The notes beneath the pieces were generated by a model. That model was not told the origin of the DNA. It made no database searches and saw only the letters and a program-made list of their open reading frames with translations. From Streptomyces sp. NBC_00377 (lineage in GTDB: Bacteria; Actinomycetota; Actinomycetes; Streptomycetales; Streptomycetaceae), in contig NZ_CP107958.1 of assembly GCF_036075115.1 (NCBI RefSeq), positions 8,432,001 to 8,496,000 of the forward strand: a stretch of 64,000 nucleotides of DNA, in the 5' to 3' direction. Each line of letters opens with the position of its first letter. Within the stretch, counting starts at the first letter, position 1. The position numbers were made by a program, and so were the translations under genes. This document shows positions 8,967 to 17,710 of this stretch, in pieces.

Positions 8967-9239
8967 GATCCGTCTCCTTCGACTCTTGGGCCCGACCGCT
9001 GAGGAGCGGTGTGCGGTAAGTGCCGCGCCCTCTCATTTTGCTCTTATTTCTCCTTTATGTGTAGAGGTGGGGCAGGCAAGTGCGAAATACCCATGGATGT
9101 CCGGTCGCCGAGGGGTTTGGCTGTCCGAGCCGCCTCCGCGAAACGTCTTCCGGCCGGGCATCCGAAGGCATACGCTCGAACGCAGCGTTTGTGCATCGAA
9201 AGCGCGTTCGCAGGTGACGGCGTCTGCGAAGGGGGCGGC

Positions 9240-9836
9240 TCAGCCGGCGTGCTGCCCGGGTTCCAGGAGGCCGCGCAGACGGCGCATGCCACGACGGGCG
9301 TGGCTCTTGACCGTGCCCAGGGGCCAGCCCGTGCGCTCGGCGATCTGCGTCTGAGTCAGGTCCTCGTAGAACGTCAGTCGCAGCACCCGCCGCTGCGGTG
9401 CCGGGAGCCGGGCGAGTTCGCCGCGGACCAGTACGCGCTCCAGGGCCTCCTCGGGCCGGTCGTGACCCGGGTCGCGCAGGGCGAGCCAGGACCCGGCCGA
9501 GGTCACGAGTTCCTGACGGCGGGTCCGGGCCGCCAGGGCGTCAGCGATCTTGCGTCGGGTGATGCCCACGATCCAGCCGCCGAGCGCGCCGCGCTCGGGC
9601 CGATAGCCCGCACGCCCGCTCCACACCCCGATGAACACCTGCTGCGTCACGTCCTCGGCCTCTCTGGCGTCGCCCAGGGAACGCCAGGCGAGCGAGTGCA
9701 CCAGGGTGCGCCAACGGCGGTACACCGCGGCCAGGGACGCCTCGTCCCCCGACGCCAGGCCCCGGGCGAGTTCCTCGTCGGTGAGCGAGTCCTCGGTCGG
9801 TGCGGAACAGGACACGGCGGTCGGGTACGGGCTCAT
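9240..9836 (-). CDS. ECF-type RNA polymerase sigma factor, LitS-like by context (198 aa)
   Basis: This is a group 4 sigma factor. Region 2 spans LYRRW-type helices through AEDVTQQVFIGVWSGRAGYRPERGALGGW (residues ~40-90), with the -10 recognition helix in ALGGWIVGITRRKIAD. Region 4 has LPAPQRRVLRLTFYEDLTQTQ and the helix-turn-helix AERTGWPLGTVKSHARRG near the end. No anti-sigma gene is adjacent. It is divergent from a MerR/B12-type regulator with a photolyase nearby, recalling the S. coelicolor LitR/LitS light-response pair. That link is inference from context. A GAGGAG ribosome site precedes the ATG. Confidence 0.88.
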   Translation of the reverse strand: MSPYPTAVSCSAPTEDSLTDEELARGLASGDEASLAAVYRRWRTLVHSLAWRSLGDAREAEDVTQQVFIGVWSGRAGYRPERGALGGWIVGITRRKIADALAARTRRQELVTSAGSWLALRDPGHDRPEEALERVLVRGELARLPAPQRRVLRLTFYEDLTQTQIAERTGWPLGTVKSHARRGMRRLRGLLEPGQHAG

Positions 9837-9975
9837 GACGAAGGCTCCTCGCGTCGGGAGGCCTGCGCCCAGGCCGTTCCGGAACGTCCTGCGGGGCGGG
9901 CCCCGGTGACGTCATCCTGCGATTCGCACCCGAGGCGCCTCAACACGCATCGGTTCTGCGTCGTATCGTCGTCCC

Positions 9976-10944
9976 ATGAGCGCGTTCCCGAGCCCGGACG
10001 ACACCGGCCTGACGACCGGGGCACTGGCCCGCCGACTGGGCGTGGCGCCCACCACCCTGCGTTCCTGGGACCGCCGCTACGGCATCGGGCCCGCCGTCCG
10101 CGCCGACGGACGGCACCGGCGCTGGCGGCCGGACGACGTGGCCGTGCTGGAGACGATGTGCCGGCTCACCGCGTCCGGTGTGCCACCCGCGGACGCGGCC
10201 CGCGCCGCGAAGGAAGGGCTGCTTCCGCCCGCCGCGGATCCGCCGTCCGCGGTCACCGCACGGGCCGGCGGGACCGGCGCCCTGACGTTCGTCGGCGGCG
10301 ACGTCCGTCAGGAGTGCCGGGGGCTGGCGCGCGCCGCGGTACGGCTCGACGCGCCGGCTGTCGCGGAGCAGTTGGACACGGCCGTCGAACGGCACGGACT
10401 CACTGTGGCGTGGCAGGAGGTGATGGTGCCGACGCTGCACGCCGTGGGACGCAAGTGGGCCTCTTCCGGCGACCGGTACATCGAGGTGGAGCACCTGCTG
10501 TCCTGGCACGTCTCCACCGCCCTGCGCCGCGCCACCCGCCCGGCCGGCCCGGGAGACGCGGCGGGCGGCCCGGGGCCGGTGGTGCTGGCCTGCGTACCGG
10601 GCGAACAGCACAGTCTGCCGCTGGAGGCGCTGAACGCGGGGCTCGGCCGGCTCGGCGTCCCCACCCGGATGTTCGGGGCGGCGGTGCCGGTGGAGGCGCT
10701 GACCGCGATCGTGCAGCGGCTCGGCCCGGCCGCCGTGGTGCTGTGGGCCCAGGCGCGTTCCACCGCGAGCCTGCCCCTCGCCCGGCATGTCGCGGAGTCC
10801 CGCTGGGGCGTCACCGGAGCCCGCCGGGCCCCGGCCGTGCTGCTCGGCGGCCCCGGCTGGGCCGGTCGCCCCGCCCCGGGCCTGCCCCGCCCTACCGGCC
10901 TGGGCGACGCCCTGACGATGCTGGCCGGGCTGTACGGCACCTGA
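9976..10944 (+). CDS. MerR-family regulator with cobalamin-binding-like domain (LitR/CarH type, 322 aa)
   Basis: The N-terminal MerR helix-turn-helix is LTTGALARRLGVAPTTLRSW, followed by RHRRWRPDDVAVLETM (residues ~12-60). The rest looks like the B12-binding four-helix bundle and Rossmann domain of CarH/LitR photoreceptors. Trp161 and Glu172-His173 correspond to the CarH W-x9-EH motif, but with ten residues between instead of nine. His212 in PGEQHSLP corresponds to the lower axial ligand motif. It may therefore bind cobalamin or be a light-independent paralogue. It is divergent from the ECF sigma gene (139 bp apart) and convergent with the photolyase. Confidence 0.82.
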   Translation: MSAFPSPDDTGLTTGALARRLGVAPTTLRSWDRRYGIGPAVRADGRHRRWRPDDVAVLETMCRLTASGVPPADAARAAKEGLLPPAADPPSAVTARAGGTGALTFVGGDVRQECRGLARAAVRLDAPAVAEQLDTAVERHGLTVAWQEVMVPTLHAVGRKWASSGDRYIEVEHLLSWHVSTALRRATRPAGPGDAAGGPGPVVLACVPGEQHSLPLEALNAGLGRLGVPTRMFGAAVPVEALTAIVQRLGPAAVVLWAQARSTASLPLARHVAESRWGVTGARRAPAVLLGGPGWAGRPAPGLPRPTGLGDALTMLAGLYGT

Positions 10945-10980
10945 CGAGGCGCGAGCCCCGCGGAGCCCGGCCGGGGCCGG

Positions 10981-11289
10981 GCGACCCGTATCCCTCCGGG
11001 CGACCCGTATCCCTCCGGGCTCTCCGGATCCCGCCGGGCTCTCCGGATCCCGCCGGGCTCTCCGGACCCCTCCGGTCCCGCCGGGCTCTCCGGATCCCGC
11101 CGGACCCCTCCGGTCCCGCCGGGCTCTCCGGATCCCGCCGGGCTCTCCGGATCCCGCCGGACCTCGCCGGGCTCTCCGGACCTTCCGGATCCTCCAGACC
11201 CGCCGGGCTCACCGGACCCGCCGGGCTCTCGGGACCCCGCCGGACCCCGCCGGACCCCGCCGGACCCCGCCGGGCTCTCCGGACCCGGC
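10981..11289. repeat. GC-rich minisatellite between convergent genes
   Basis: About 310 bp are built from 9-10 bp modules ending in CCGG. Two copies of GCGACCCGTATCCCTCCGG (10981-10999 and 11000-11018) are followed by 19-mers GCTCTCCGGATCCCGCCGG (11019-11037, 11038-11056 and variants) and finally four ACCCCGCCGG 10-mers (about 11233-11272). All frames stay open because the units carry no stops, so long apparent ORFs here are artefacts. The block sits 3' of both the MerR-type regulator and the photolyase. Confidence 0.9.
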
Positions 11290-11318
11290 GCGCACCGCAT
11301 CCGCCCGGTGAGGGCTGC

Positions 11319-12692
11319 TCAGGTGCGTTCCCGGGCCTGCCTGAAGCGGGTGAGTCCCGCCGCGAGACCGACGATGGGATCCGGGTAGTCGAGCGCAGCC
11401 CGGTCCGCCTCCGGCAGCTTCCACGGCTCGTGCACGACGGGCGCCGCCAGCTTCTCGAGCTCCGGCAGCCAGCGCCGCACATACGCCCCGTCGGGGTCGT
11501 AGCGCTTCGCCTGGGTGACGGGGTTGAGGACCCGGTTGGGCCGCGAGTCGGTGCCGGTCCCCGCCATCCACTGCCAGTTGAGCTGGTTGTTCGCCACGTC
11601 CCCGTCGACCAGCAGGTCCAGGAAGTGCCGGGCGCCGACGCGCCAGTCGACGTACAGCGTCTTGGTGAGGAAGCTCGCGGTCAGCAGCCGGCCCCGGTTG
11701 TGCATCCACCCCTCGTGGCGCAGCTGCCGCATCGCCGCGTCCACCACCGGGTAGCCGGTCCGGCCCTCCCGCCACGCGTCCACGTCGGCGCGTGCCGTCC
11801 GCTCCGAACGCCAGCGGTCGCGTTTGGTGCGGTAGTCGGTGCTCGCGGCGTCGGGCCGGGCCGCCAGCACCTGACGGTGGAAGTCGCGCCAGGCCAGTTG
11901 CCGCACGAACGCCTCGGCTCCCGGACCGCCCGCACGACGCGCCCGGTGGACGAGTTCCACCGGGGACAGGGTGCCGAAGTGCAGATGGGGCGAGAACCGG
12001 GAGGTCGCGTCACCGGCCAGGTCGTCGTGCCGGTCCTCGTAGGCGTCGATGCCGTGACGCAGCCATGAGGCGACCCGCTCCCGGCCCTCCCGTTCGCCTC
12101 CCGCGGCCAGTCCCGGAGACAGTCCGCGCACCCCCTCGCGGGCCGGCAGGTCCTCCGAGCCGACGCCGTCCGGGACCCGTACGGTCCTGGGCGCGTCGAG
12201 CGGCTCGCGCAGCCGCCACTGCGACCAGTGCCGGAAGTACGGCGTGAAGACGGCGAAGTGGTCAGACGAGCCGGGGGTCACCGCCCCGGGATCGACGGCG
12301 GTCGTCACCGCGTCGTGCACATGGAGCCGTACGCCGTCCGCCTCCAGGGCGCGCCGCAGCCGTTCCTCGCGGTGGCGCGCGTGCGTGCTCCCGTCGGCGG
12401 CCAGGTGGACCTCGTCCGCCTCCGCCTCGCCCGCCACCCGGCACACCTGCTCCACCAGGTCGCCCGAGCGCAGGACGAGCCGGCCGCCGCGCTCGCGCAG
12501 CCCCGCGTCGAGGTCGCGAAGACAGTCGGCGAGGAACGCCAGCCGGTTCGGCACGGCGAATCCGGCGGCGTCCACCGCCCGGTCGCGCACGAACAGCGGG
12601 ACCACCTGCCGCGCCCCTTCCAGGGCCGCGCACAGGGGCGGGTGGTCGTGCAGACGCAGATCCGCGGTGAACAGGACGAGCGAGACGTTCAT
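11319..12692 (-). CDS. phr: deoxyribodipyrimidine photolyase (457 aa)
   Basis: This flavoenzyme repairs UV-induced pyrimidine dimers with blue light. The N-terminal antenna domain begins SLVLFTADLRLHDHPPL. The FAD domain shows FSPHLHFGTLSP, FVRQLAWRDFHRQVL, TGYPVVDAAMRQL, EGWMHNRGRLLTASFLTK and GDVANNQLNWQW, all class I photolyase signatures including the NNQLNWQW-type segment contacting flavin and DNA. The length is usual. The frame is open upstream to 13412, but the ATG at 12692 is where homology starts. It follows the SDR-DUF2867 gene on the same strand (152 bp gap) and may share its transcript. Confidence 0.95.
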   Translation of the reverse strand: MNVSLVLFTADLRLHDHPPLCAALEGARQVVPLFVRDRAVDAAGFAVPNRLAFLADCLRDLDAGLRERGGRLVLRSGDLVEQVCRVAGEAEADEVHLAADGSTHARHREERLRRALEADGVRLHVHDAVTTAVDPGAVTPGSSDHFAVFTPYFRHWSQWRLREPLDAPRTVRVPDGVGSEDLPAREGVRGLSPGLAAGGEREGRERVASWLRHGIDAYEDRHDDLAGDATSRFSPHLHFGTLSPVELVHRARRAGGPGAEAFVRQLAWRDFHRQVLAARPDAASTDYRTKRDRWRSERTARADVDAWREGRTGYPVVDAAMRQLRHEGWMHNRGRLLTASFLTKTLYVDWRVGARHFLDLLVDGDVANNQLNWQWMAGTGTDSRPNRVLNPVTQAKRYDPDGAYVRRWLPELEKLAAPVVHEPWKLPEADRAALDYPDPIVGLAAGLTRFRQARERT

Positions 12693-12844
12693 GGACGGGC
12701 TCCGGGGAGAGGTGCAGAACAGGGCGCGGGAGGGGCGGTTGGGGCGGGAGACGGACGGTGGGAGGGGCCCCGGTGACTGCGGGCTGGTGGCAGGGGGGAC
12801 CGCGGACCGTGACCTCGGGGGCGTCCGGGCCGCTGTCCGTCCGG

Positions 12845-14374
12845 TCAGCTCGACGAGGCCCGTTCCCGTGGGCGGTCCGCCGCTCCCGCCGAGGCCGCCC
12901 GGGCGATGTTGCGGGCCATGCCGCCGAACACCAGGGCGTGGAACGGGGAGACGCTCCACCAGTAGGCGTGGCCGAGCAGTCCGTGGGGATGGAACAGCGC
13001 CCGCTGGCGGAAGCGGGTGCGGCCGTCCGCGTCGGTCTCCGCGCGCAGCTCCAGCCAGGCCAGGCCCGGCAGCCGCATCTCGGCCCGCAGCCGGAGCAGA
13101 CGGCCGGGTTCGATCGCCTCCACGCGCCAGAAGTCCAGCGAGTCGCCCACCCGCAGCCGGGCCGCGTCCCGGCGGCCGCGGCGCAGCCCCACCCCGCCGG
13201 CCATCCGGTCGAGACGGCCGCGCACGGCCCAGGCGAGGGGGAAGGAGTACCAGCCGTTGTCGCCGCCGATGCCCTCGATCACCCGCCACAGGGAAGCGCG
13301 CGGGGCGTCGACGGGCAGTTCGCGGACGTCGCTGTAGAGGCTGCCGCCGGCCCAGCCGGGGTCGGTGGGCAGCGGGTCGCTGGGGGCGCCCGGGACGGAC
13401 GCGGAGGACCACCGGGTGGCGACCCGCGCGTCCCGCACCCTGCGCAGGGCGAGCCGGACCGCCTCGTCGAAGCCGAGCGGGTGGCCGGGCGGGTCCGGCA
13501 CGTAGCGGGCGAGGTCGCGCTCGCGGCAGACCACCTCGTGCCGCAGCGACTCGGTGAGCGGCCGGGCGATCGAGGCCGGTACGGGAGTCACCAGGCCGAC
13601 CCAGTGGCTGGACAGCCCGGGGGTGAGCATCGGCACCGACAGGATGAGCCTGCGGGGCAGTTCGGCGACGGCGGCGTAGCGGATCATCATCTCGCGGTAC
13701 GTGAGGACCTCCGGGCCGCCGATGTCGAAGGCCCGGCTGACGTCGTCCGGCATCCCGGCCGAGCCGACGAGGGCGCGCAGCACGTCGCGGACGGCGACGG
13801 GCTGGATCCGGGTGTGCACCCAGCTCGGCGTGACCATCACCGGCAGCCGCTCGGTCAGGTAGCGCAGCATCTCGAAGGAGGCCGAGCCCGAGCCGATCAC
13901 GACCGCGGCCCGCAGCACGGTGGTGGGGACGCCCGATTCCAGCAGGATGTGCCCCACCTCGGCGCGTGAGCGCAAGTGCGGCGAGAGCTCCCGCTCGGGC
14001 ACGCCGGCCGGTGTGAGGCCGCCGAGATAGACGATGCGGCGCACTCCCGCCGCGCGCGCCTGTTCACCGAAGATCCGCGCCGCCCGCCGGTCGGTCGCCT
14101 CGAAGTCCTCTCCGGTCCCCAGCGCGTGCACCAGGTAGTACGCGACGTCGACGCCGCGCAGGGCCGCCCCGACCGACGCGGCGTCCGTGACGTCCCCGCG
14201 TACGGTCTCGACGTCGCCGGCCCACGGGTGGTCGCGCAGCCGGTCGGGGGAGCGGGCCACGCAGCGCACCCGGTGGCCCGCGGCCAGCAGTTCCGGGACG
14301 AGCCGGCCGCCGACGTATCCCGTGGCGCCGGTCACCAGGCAGAGCGTTCCGGTGCCGCGGCCGTCTCCGGTCAT
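12845..14374 (-). CDS. SDR-family NAD(P)-binding protein with DUF2867 domain (509 aa)
   Basis: The N-terminal Rossmann domain begins LCLVTGATGYVGGRLVPEL (residues ~11-29), and the extended SDR region continues through IVYLGGLTPAG and RIQPVAVRDVLRALVG. The C-terminal ~170 residues (from about SLYSDVRELPVDAP) are a DUF2867/SRPBCC-like domain, including WRVIEGIGGDNGWYSFP and WLELRAETDADGRTRF. Such proteins often sit beside photolyase genes in actinobacteria and may act on a flavin- or quinone-linked substrate; this is unproven. AAGGAG lies ahead of the ATG. It is divergent from the MarR gene, 123 bp away. Confidence 0.88.
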   Translation of the reverse strand: MTGDGRGTGTLCLVTGATGYVGGRLVPELLAAGHRVRCVARSPDRLRDHPWAGDVETVRGDVTDAASVGAALRGVDVAYYLVHALGTGEDFEATDRRAARIFGEQARAAGVRRIVYLGGLTPAGVPERELSPHLRSRAEVGHILLESGVPTTVLRAAVVIGSGSASFEMLRYLTERLPVMVTPSWVHTRIQPVAVRDVLRALVGSAGMPDDVSRAFDIGGPEVLTYREMMIRYAAVAELPRRLILSVPMLTPGLSSHWVGLVTPVPASIARPLTESLRHEVVCRERDLARYVPDPPGHPLGFDEAVRLALRRVRDARVATRWSSASVPGAPSDPLPTDPGWAGGSLYSDVRELPVDAPRASLWRVIEGIGGDNGWYSFPLAWAVRGRLDRMAGGVGLRRGRRDAARLRVGDSLDFWRVEAIEPGRLLRLRAEMRLPGLAWLELRAETDADGRTRFRQRALFHPHGLLGHAYWWSVSPFHALVFGGMARNIARAASAGAADRPRERASSS

Positions 14375-14497
14375 GAGCCTCGCTCCTTCGCGTGGATGGC
14401 CCCCTCGCAGATCGCTTCCACGCGGGGCGGGCCCGCGGATGCGGCAGGGGCTTGTGCGCACGAACGAGTGATCGCGGACGGCGACTACGCTGACCTC

Positions 14498-15004
14498 GTG
14501 GCCACAGCGAACGACCGTGAGGGGCGGGTGCCGGGACAGCCGTCCGAGGCGTCCGAGGCGCCGACCGACCTGCATGCCTTCGCCGTTCGGCTGCGGCGGA
14601 TGAACGGCGAGATCAACCGGCTGGTGCACGGCTTCGCGGGCGATCAGGGGCTGCACGCGACGGACGTCCAGGCACTCGCGGCGATCCTGGACGCCGACGA
14701 GCCGATGACTCCGAAGCGGCTGCGCGAGCATCTGGGGCTCACCTCCGGCGCCGTCACCGCGTGCGTGGACCGGCTCGAGCGTGCGGGACACATCCGCCGG
14801 GTCCGCGAGAACGCGGACCGCAGGGTGGTCCACCTGTACTACGCGGCCGACGCCCGGTCGGTGGCCCGCACCTACTTCCGGCCGCTGGCCGAGGCCACCC
14901 GGGCCGCACGCTCCCGTTTCACCGAGGAGGAGCTGTCGGTGGTGCTGCGCTTCCTGACCGCGATGGGCGAGGAACTGTCCGGGATCACCCCGCCGGGACG
15001 CTGA
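14498..15004 (+). CDS. MarR-family transcriptional regulator (168 aa)
   Basis: A winged helix-turn-helix is visible: DLHAFAVRLRRMNGEINRLV (dimer helix), LHATDVQALAAILDA, then MTPKRLREHLGLTSGAVTA (recognition helix) and RVRENADRRVVHLYY (wing). The GTG at 14498 is preferred. TACGCT (14486-14491) ends six bases before it, which fits a leaderless transcript starting at the GTG, and there is no ribosome site. It lies between the divergent SDR gene and the downstream MMPL transporter (240 bp). It probably represses the transporter through the palindrome at 15088-15100, which is inference from position. Confidence 0.87.
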   Translation: MATANDREGRVPGQPSEASEAPTDLHAFAVRLRRMNGEINRLVHGFAGDQGLHATDVQALAAILDADEPMTPKRLREHLGLTSGAVTACVDRLERAGHIRRVRENADRRVVHLYYAADARSVARTYFRPLAEATRAARSRFTEEELSVVLRFLTAMGEELSGITPPGR

Positions 15005-15087
15005 GACGGATGGCGGCCCGGCGCATCCGGGGGCCGGCCGCGGGCAGAAGGACGGGCAACGTCTACGATCACTCGAGCGCTAACTTA

Positions 15088-15100
15088 CTCAATCATTGAG
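15088..15100. promoter_or_regulatory. palindrome CTCAAT-c-ATTGAG, candidate MarR operator
   Basis: A perfect 6-1-6 inverted repeat sits in the only AT-rich part of the MarR-MMPL interval, 145 bp before the transporter ATG. Another GTTGAG half-site lies at 15111-15116. This size and symmetry suit a MarR dimer. Confidence 0.55.
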
Positions 15101-15244
15101 ATTGTTTGTTGTTGAGATACCTGTGCTCGTCGACCCCGGCACCGACGTTTCGACGAGCCGACATGTCGATGTGTCCACGTGCCCGTAAGTCCGTGCCCGG
15201 GCGCGGCCGGGTCCGTACCCATCGCCGTCCCGAACTGGAGAACG

Positions 15245-17386
15245 ATGTCCACCACCTCCCGACGCACCACGCCCCGGCGCGCCCGCTGGCGCGTCCCGGT
15301 CCTGCTCGTCGTCGTATGGCTTGGCGTCGGCGGCACCCTCGGCCCCTACGCCGGGCGGCTCGGCGAGGTCGCCACCAACGACCAGGCCGCCTTCCTGCCG
15401 CGCAGCGCCGAGTCCACCGAGGTCGTCGCCGCGCAACGCGCCTTCCGGCAGGACGAGACGCTCCCGGCGATCGTCGTCTGGACGGCGGGCGGCAGAAGCG
15501 CAGCCGACGGCCCCGCAGACGGGGCAGGCGTCAGGGACCGGCTGGACGCCGCCGGCCGCGCGCTCGTCTCCCTCGCCGACGACGAGGGGGTGTCCGGGGA
15601 GGTGTCGCCCGCGCTGCTCTCCGACGACGGGAAGGCCATCGAAGGCGTGGTGCCGCTGCGACCCGACCTCGGTGACCGACTCGCCCCCACCCTCGACAAG
15701 ATCCGCGCCGCCGCCGAACGCGTCCCCGGCACGACGGTCCGGCTGGCCGGGCCTGCCGCGAGCCGGGCGGACCTGTCCGACGCCTTCGCCGGCATCGACG
15801 GACTGCTGCTCGCCGTCGCCCTGGCGACCGTCCTCGTCATCCTGCTGCTCGTGTACCGCAGCGTGCTGCTCCCGCTGGTGATCATCCTCGGCGCGGTCTT
15901 CGCCCTCGGTCTCGCCTGCGCGGTCGTGTACGCGCTCGCCGACCACGACGTGGTGCGTGTCGACGGGCAGGTCCAGGGCATCCTCTCCATCCTCGTGATC
16001 GGCGCGGCCACCGACTACGCCCTGCTGCTCACCGCCCGCTACCGGGAGGAACTCGTCGCGCGCACCGACCGGTTCGCCGCCATGACGGCGGCGCTGCGCA
16101 AGTCCTGGGGCGCGGTGACGGCCAGCGCCGCGACCGTCGCCCTGGGGCTGCTCGCCCTGCTGATCAGCGACCTCACCAACAACCGCGCCCTCGGACCGGT
16201 CGGCGCCGTCGGTATCGGCTGCGCCGTGCTGAGCACACTGACCTTCCTGCCCGCCGTCCTCGTCCTTCTCGGCAGGGCCGCGTACTGGCCCGCCCGCGTG
16301 ACGTCGGGGAGCACGGGGCACGGCGTCTGGCAGCGCGTCGCCGGCCTCGTCGACCGGGCGCCGCGCCGCGTCTGGGCCGTGACCCTCGCGGTCCTGCTGG
16401 CGGGGGCCGCCTTCGCCCCCACGCTCGCCTCGAAGGGCGTGCCCCTCGACGAGATCTTCGTGAACGACGCCCCCTCCGTCGCCGCGCAGGAGACCCTCGC
16501 CCGGCACTTCCCGGGAGGCTCAGGCAATCCCACCGTGGTCGTCGCGGACGCCGACCGGCTGACGGAGGTCCTCGCCGCGTCCCGCGCGACGAGGGGCGTA
16601 GCCTCGGCGGCCGCCGTCACCGCGTCCGGTCGTCCCGGCGGCGAGCCCCTGGTGGCCGGTGGGCGGGTGCGGGTCGACGTCACCCTCGCCTCCGCCGCCG
16701 ACGGCGACGCGGCCCTGCGGACGGTGGCGCGTCTGCGCACCTCCCTGCACGCCGTTCCCGGCGCGGACGCCCTCGTGGGCGGCTACACGGCCCAGCGGTA
16801 CGACACCCTGCGCACCGCCGAACGCGACCGCACCCTCATCGTCCCCGTCGTCCTCGCCATCATCTTCTTCATCCTCACCGTTCTGCTGCGCTCGCTGCTG
16901 ATGCCCGCCCTGCTGGTGGCCACGGTGGCGCTGAACTTCCTCGCCACCCTGGGCGTCTCGGGCCTCGTGTTCCGGCACGTGTTCGGCTTCAGCGGCACCG
17001 ACCCCTCCGTGCCCCTGTACGGCTTCGTGTTCCTGGTGGCGCTGGGCGTCGACTACAACATCTTCCTCATGTCCCGGGTGCGTGAGGAGTCCCTGCGGCA
17101 CGGCGTGCGTGAGGGGGTCCGGCGGGGTCTGGTCACCACCGGCGGGGTCATCACCTCGGCCGGTGTGGTGCTCGCCGCCACCTTCGCCGCGCTCGGGGTG
17201 ATCCCGCTGGCCTTCCTCGCCCAGATCGCCTTCATCGTCGCTTTCGGCGTCCTGCTCGACACCCTCGTCGTGCGCTCGCTGCTCGTGCCCGCACTGGTGC
17301 GCGACATCGGCGCCCGCGCCTGGTGGCCGGGACGGCTCAGCCGCGGCCGTGACACGGCGGATGACGACCCGTCGGGACGTTTCTGA
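15245..17386 (+). CDS. MMPL-family transporter (RND superfamily, 713 aa)
   Basis: This proton-driven exporter has the duplicated MMPL plan. TM1 is VPVLLVVVWLGVGGTLG, then a periplasmic domain with NDQAAFLPRSAEST, then a bundle of five helices containing GAATDYALLLTARYREEL (residues ~260-277), and a second copy with NDAPSVAAQETLARHFPGG and GVDYNIFLMSRVREESLRHG. The two GxxxDY motifs are the proton-relay segments. Substrates in this family are lipids or drugs, unknown here. The start is the ATG at 15245 with GGAGA four bases upstream. A MarR regulator and palindrome upstream suggest ligand-inducible expression. Confidence 0.93.
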   Translation: MSTTSRRTTPRRARWRVPVLLVVVWLGVGGTLGPYAGRLGEVATNDQAAFLPRSAESTEVVAAQRAFRQDETLPAIVVWTAGGRSAADGPADGAGVRDRLDAAGRALVSLADDEGVSGEVSPALLSDDGKAIEGVVPLRPDLGDRLAPTLDKIRAAAERVPGTTVRLAGPAASRADLSDAFAGIDGLLLAVALATVLVILLLVYRSVLLPLVIILGAVFALGLACAVVYALADHDVVRVDGQVQGILSILVIGAATDYALLLTARYREELVARTDRFAAMTAALRKSWGAVTASAATVALGLLALLISDLTNNRALGPVGAVGIGCAVLSTLTFLPAVLVLLGRAAYWPARVTSGSTGHGVWQRVAGLVDRAPRRVWAVTLAVLLAGAAFAPTLASKGVPLDEIFVNDAPSVAAQETLARHFPGGSGNPTVVVADADRLTEVLAASRATRGVASAAAVTASGRPGGEPLVAGGRVRVDVTLASAADGDAALRTVARLRTSLHAVPGADALVGGYTAQRYDTLRTAERDRTLIVPVVLAIIFFILTVLLRSLLMPALLVATVALNFLATLGVSGLVFRHVFGFSGTDPSVPLYGFVFLVALGVDYNIFLMSRVREESLRHGVREGVRRGLVTTGGVITSAGVVLAATFAALGVIPLAFLAQIAFIVAFGVLLDTLVVRSLLVPALVRDIGARAWWPGRLSRGRDTADDDPSGRF

Positions 17387-17470
17387 AGGGTTGTCGGACA
17401 TGTCGGGGGCGATCCTGGGAAGCCGCAGTACGGAGAAGCTGTCCGTTCCGTACCGGGAGGTGCTGCCGCT

Positions 17471-17638
17471 ATGAGCGCGAAGGTCTTGGAGCGTTTCCCC
17501 GCAGGATCCCCGCGAGGGTCGTGGCCGGCGGAGGAGTACGCGGCGCGGCGGCGGGCCGAGGGGGAGCCCGCGACCGTGGTCATGGACCTGAAGTCGGATG
17601 CCTTCCTCGTCGTGGTCCCTGTGGGCGACGAGGACTGA
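17471..17638 (+). CDS. small hypothetical protein (55 aa)
   Basis: A short gene encodes a 55-residue protein that begins MSAKVLERFPAGSPRGSW, continues with PAEEYAARRRAEGEPATVVM and ends DAFLVVVPVGDED. It has GGGAGG (17456-17461) upstream of the ATG, strong third-position GC and its own double-stem terminator. An inverted repeat GTACGGA/TCCGTAC (17428-17434/17447-17453) lies just upstream. No signal peptide or membrane segment is seen. It looks like a conserved Streptomyces small soluble protein, and no function is known to me. Confidence 0.72.
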   Translation: MSAKVLERFPAGSPRGSWPAEEYAARRRAEGEPATVVMDLKSDAFLVVVPVGDED

Positions 17639-17647
17639 ACCGCCGCG

Positions 17648-17710
17648 GGCGGGCGGGCTCGGAGCGGGACCGGTCTTCGGCGGCCGGTCCCTTTCCGGCT
17701 CCCGCCCGCC
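17648..17710 (+). terminator. two-stem terminator after the 55-aa gene
   Basis: The outer arms GGCGGGCGGG (17648-17657) and CCCGCCCGCC (17701-17710) are perfect. The inner arms GGGACCGG (17666-17673) and CCGGTCCC (17684-17691) flank a loop containing TTCG. It begins ten bases after the stop codon. Confidence 0.75.

Noticed and set aside
9087..9092. GGGTAT on the minus strand upstream of the SPW gene
   Set aside because: No GNNT at 14-16 bp upstream, so it does not fit the SigB consensus.
10981..11289. Possible CRISPR-like array
   Set aside because: Units are contiguous with no unique spacers, and there are no cas genes.
9009..12068. 1019-codon open frame on the plus strand over the sigma factor, minisatellite and photolyase
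   Set aside because: It crosses real genes on both strands and the repeat block, and the repeats have no stops in any frame, so the length is meaningless.
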